Shown here: one piece after another, positions 63,258-64,000 of the stretch
Layout: each line of letters begins with the position of its first letter
Position numbering within the stretch: the first letter of the stretch is position 1
Assembly: GCF_002954615.1 (NCBI RefSeq)
Contig: NZ_MSCJ01000001.1
Span: forward strand, 124,001 to 188,000
Direction: 5' to 3'
Length of the DNA: 64,000 nt
Origin: Photobacterium angustum
GTDB lineage: Bacteria; Pseudomonadota; Gammaproteobacteria; Enterobacterales; Vibrionaceae
The notes under the pieces: generated by a model
Seen by the model: only the letters and a program-made list of their open reading frames with translations
What the model was told of the DNA's origin: nothing
Databases searched by the model: none
Program-made: the position numbers and the translations under genes

Positions 63258-64000
63258 ATGGAAAACGATGACGTTATTATCGAACGTTTTCTGGATGCGA
63301 TGTGGATGGAGCGAGGATTATCTGAAAATACCTTGTCGTCTTACCGCAATGATCTAACCAAGCTATTACGCTGGTTAAAACAAGAGTCGCGTAATGTCAT
63401 CAGTGTTTCAGTTGATGATTTACAGCGTTATCAGCAATGGCTATTTGATAAAGATTATAAGCAAACCTCACGTGCACGTATGGTTTCTGCGATTCGTCGT
63501 TTATTTCAATATTTACATCGTGAAAAGATGCGCGACGATGATCCGAGTGCGATGCTAGTGACACCTAAATTACCTAAACGCTTACCCAAAGATTTAAGTG
63601 AAGCGCAAGTCGATGCGTTATTAGAAGCGCCCGATGTTAATGATCCGATTGAACTACGTGATAAAGCGATGCTTGAATTATTGTATGCGACAGGCTTGCG
63701 TGTAACCGAGCTTGTGACATTAACAATGGAAAATATTAGCTTGCGCCAAGGTGTAGTGAGGATCACTGGTAAAGGTGATAAAGAGCGATTAGTCCCGATG
63801 GGAGAAAATGCCGTCGATTGGATTGAACAATTTATTGAAACTGGGCGTCCGCAACTACTAGGAGAAAAAAGCTCTGATGTGTTATTTCCTAGTCGCCGAG
63901 CAAGACAAATGACCCGTCAAACCTTTTGGCATCGGATTAAACACTATGCTGTTTTAGCGGGAATTGACGCAGATACATTATCACCTCACGTGATGCGTCA
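63258..64000 (+). CDS. xerD: site-specific tyrosine recombinase XerD, partial
   Basis: The first 247 codons are present; the 3' end lies beyond the window. MENDDVIIERFLDAMWMERGL starts the SAM-like core-binding domain (about 1-105: LSENTLSSYRNDL, MVSAIRRLFQYL), followed by the catalytic domain with ATGLRVTELVTL (catalytic Arg), GKGDKERLVP (Lys), and SPHVMR, just where the HxLR box begins. The window cuts before the active-site Tyr. TTGGAG lies before the ATG. With XerC it resolves chromosome dimers at dif. Confidence 0.96.
   Translation, partial: MENDDVIIERFLDAMWMERGLSENTLSSYRNDLTKLLRWLKQESRNVISVSVDDLQRYQQWLFDKDYKQTSRARMVSAIRRLFQYLHREKMRDDDPSAMLVTPKLPKRLPKDLSEAQVDALLEAPDVNDPIELRDKAMLELLYATGLRVTELVTLTMENISLRQGVVRITGKGDKERLVPMGENAVDWIEQFIETGRPQLLGEKSSDVLFPSRRARQMTRQTFWHRIKHYAVLAGIDADTLSPHVMR

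Overview
The window reads as a piece of a Vibrionaceae chromosome, most likely Photobacterium or a close relative. This rests on gene content and order as I recall them, not on a search: a ChiS-controlled chitin-oligosaccharide (chb) locus, two different glutamate synthase operons in tandem, arcA beside arcB, thrABC followed by grcA, nfo and ung, and the enterobacterial order hemL-clcA-erpA-yadS-btuF-mtnN broken by a mepM-tyrS-dedA block. By eye the DNA is moderately AT-rich. Nearly every gene has a recognisable housekeeping or metabolic role. I see no rRNA, tRNA, CRISPR array, insertion sequence or prophage.

Region by region. Bases 1-13793 (minus strand) hold the chitin-oligosaccharide locus: the hybrid sensor/regulator ChiS, then a solute-binding protein, two permeases and two ATPases, then a GH9 glucosaminidase, a glucosamine kinase and a GH20 beta-N-acetylhexosaminidase cut by the left edge. 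Bases 14092-18003 carry rsmC, an AI-2E-family permease, a 35-residue Cys-rich membrane microprotein beside a Fur-like box, and hemL. Bases 18329-26996 carry clcA, erpA, mepM, tyrS, a dedA gene, yadS, btuF, a divergent cbiB-like gene and mtnN. Bases 27161-39449 hold two complete GOGAT operons of different types. Bases 40097-47933 hold yhcC, arcB, arcA, an RraA-like gene, a small beta-barrel protein and an aceK without aceBA beside it. Bases 48144-53064 are the threonine operon with a classical attenuator. Bases 53202-64000 hold grcA, nfo, ung, a DUF3545-like gene, yaaJ, yaaA, srmB, trmN6, brnQ, fldB and the start of xerD.

How they work together. The left end imports and degrades acetylated and partly deacetylated chitobiose under ChiS and probably CRP. 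The centre assimilates ammonia into glutamate and senses respiratory state: arcA and grcA both carry perfect FNR boxes, and grcA has two boxes 53 bp apart. The right part makes threonine, repairs DNA, handles oxidative stress and transports amino acids.

The items most worth a second look are regulatory or fine-scale: the CGTCAA array and CRP site before the chb operon, a Fur-like box next to a Cys-rich microprotein, a structured long arcA leader, a perfect 14-bp palindrome between grcA and nfo, loss of the C241 redox cysteine in ArcB, and a CbiB homologue that has lost family motifs. I found no gene cluster that looks like a wholly new system.
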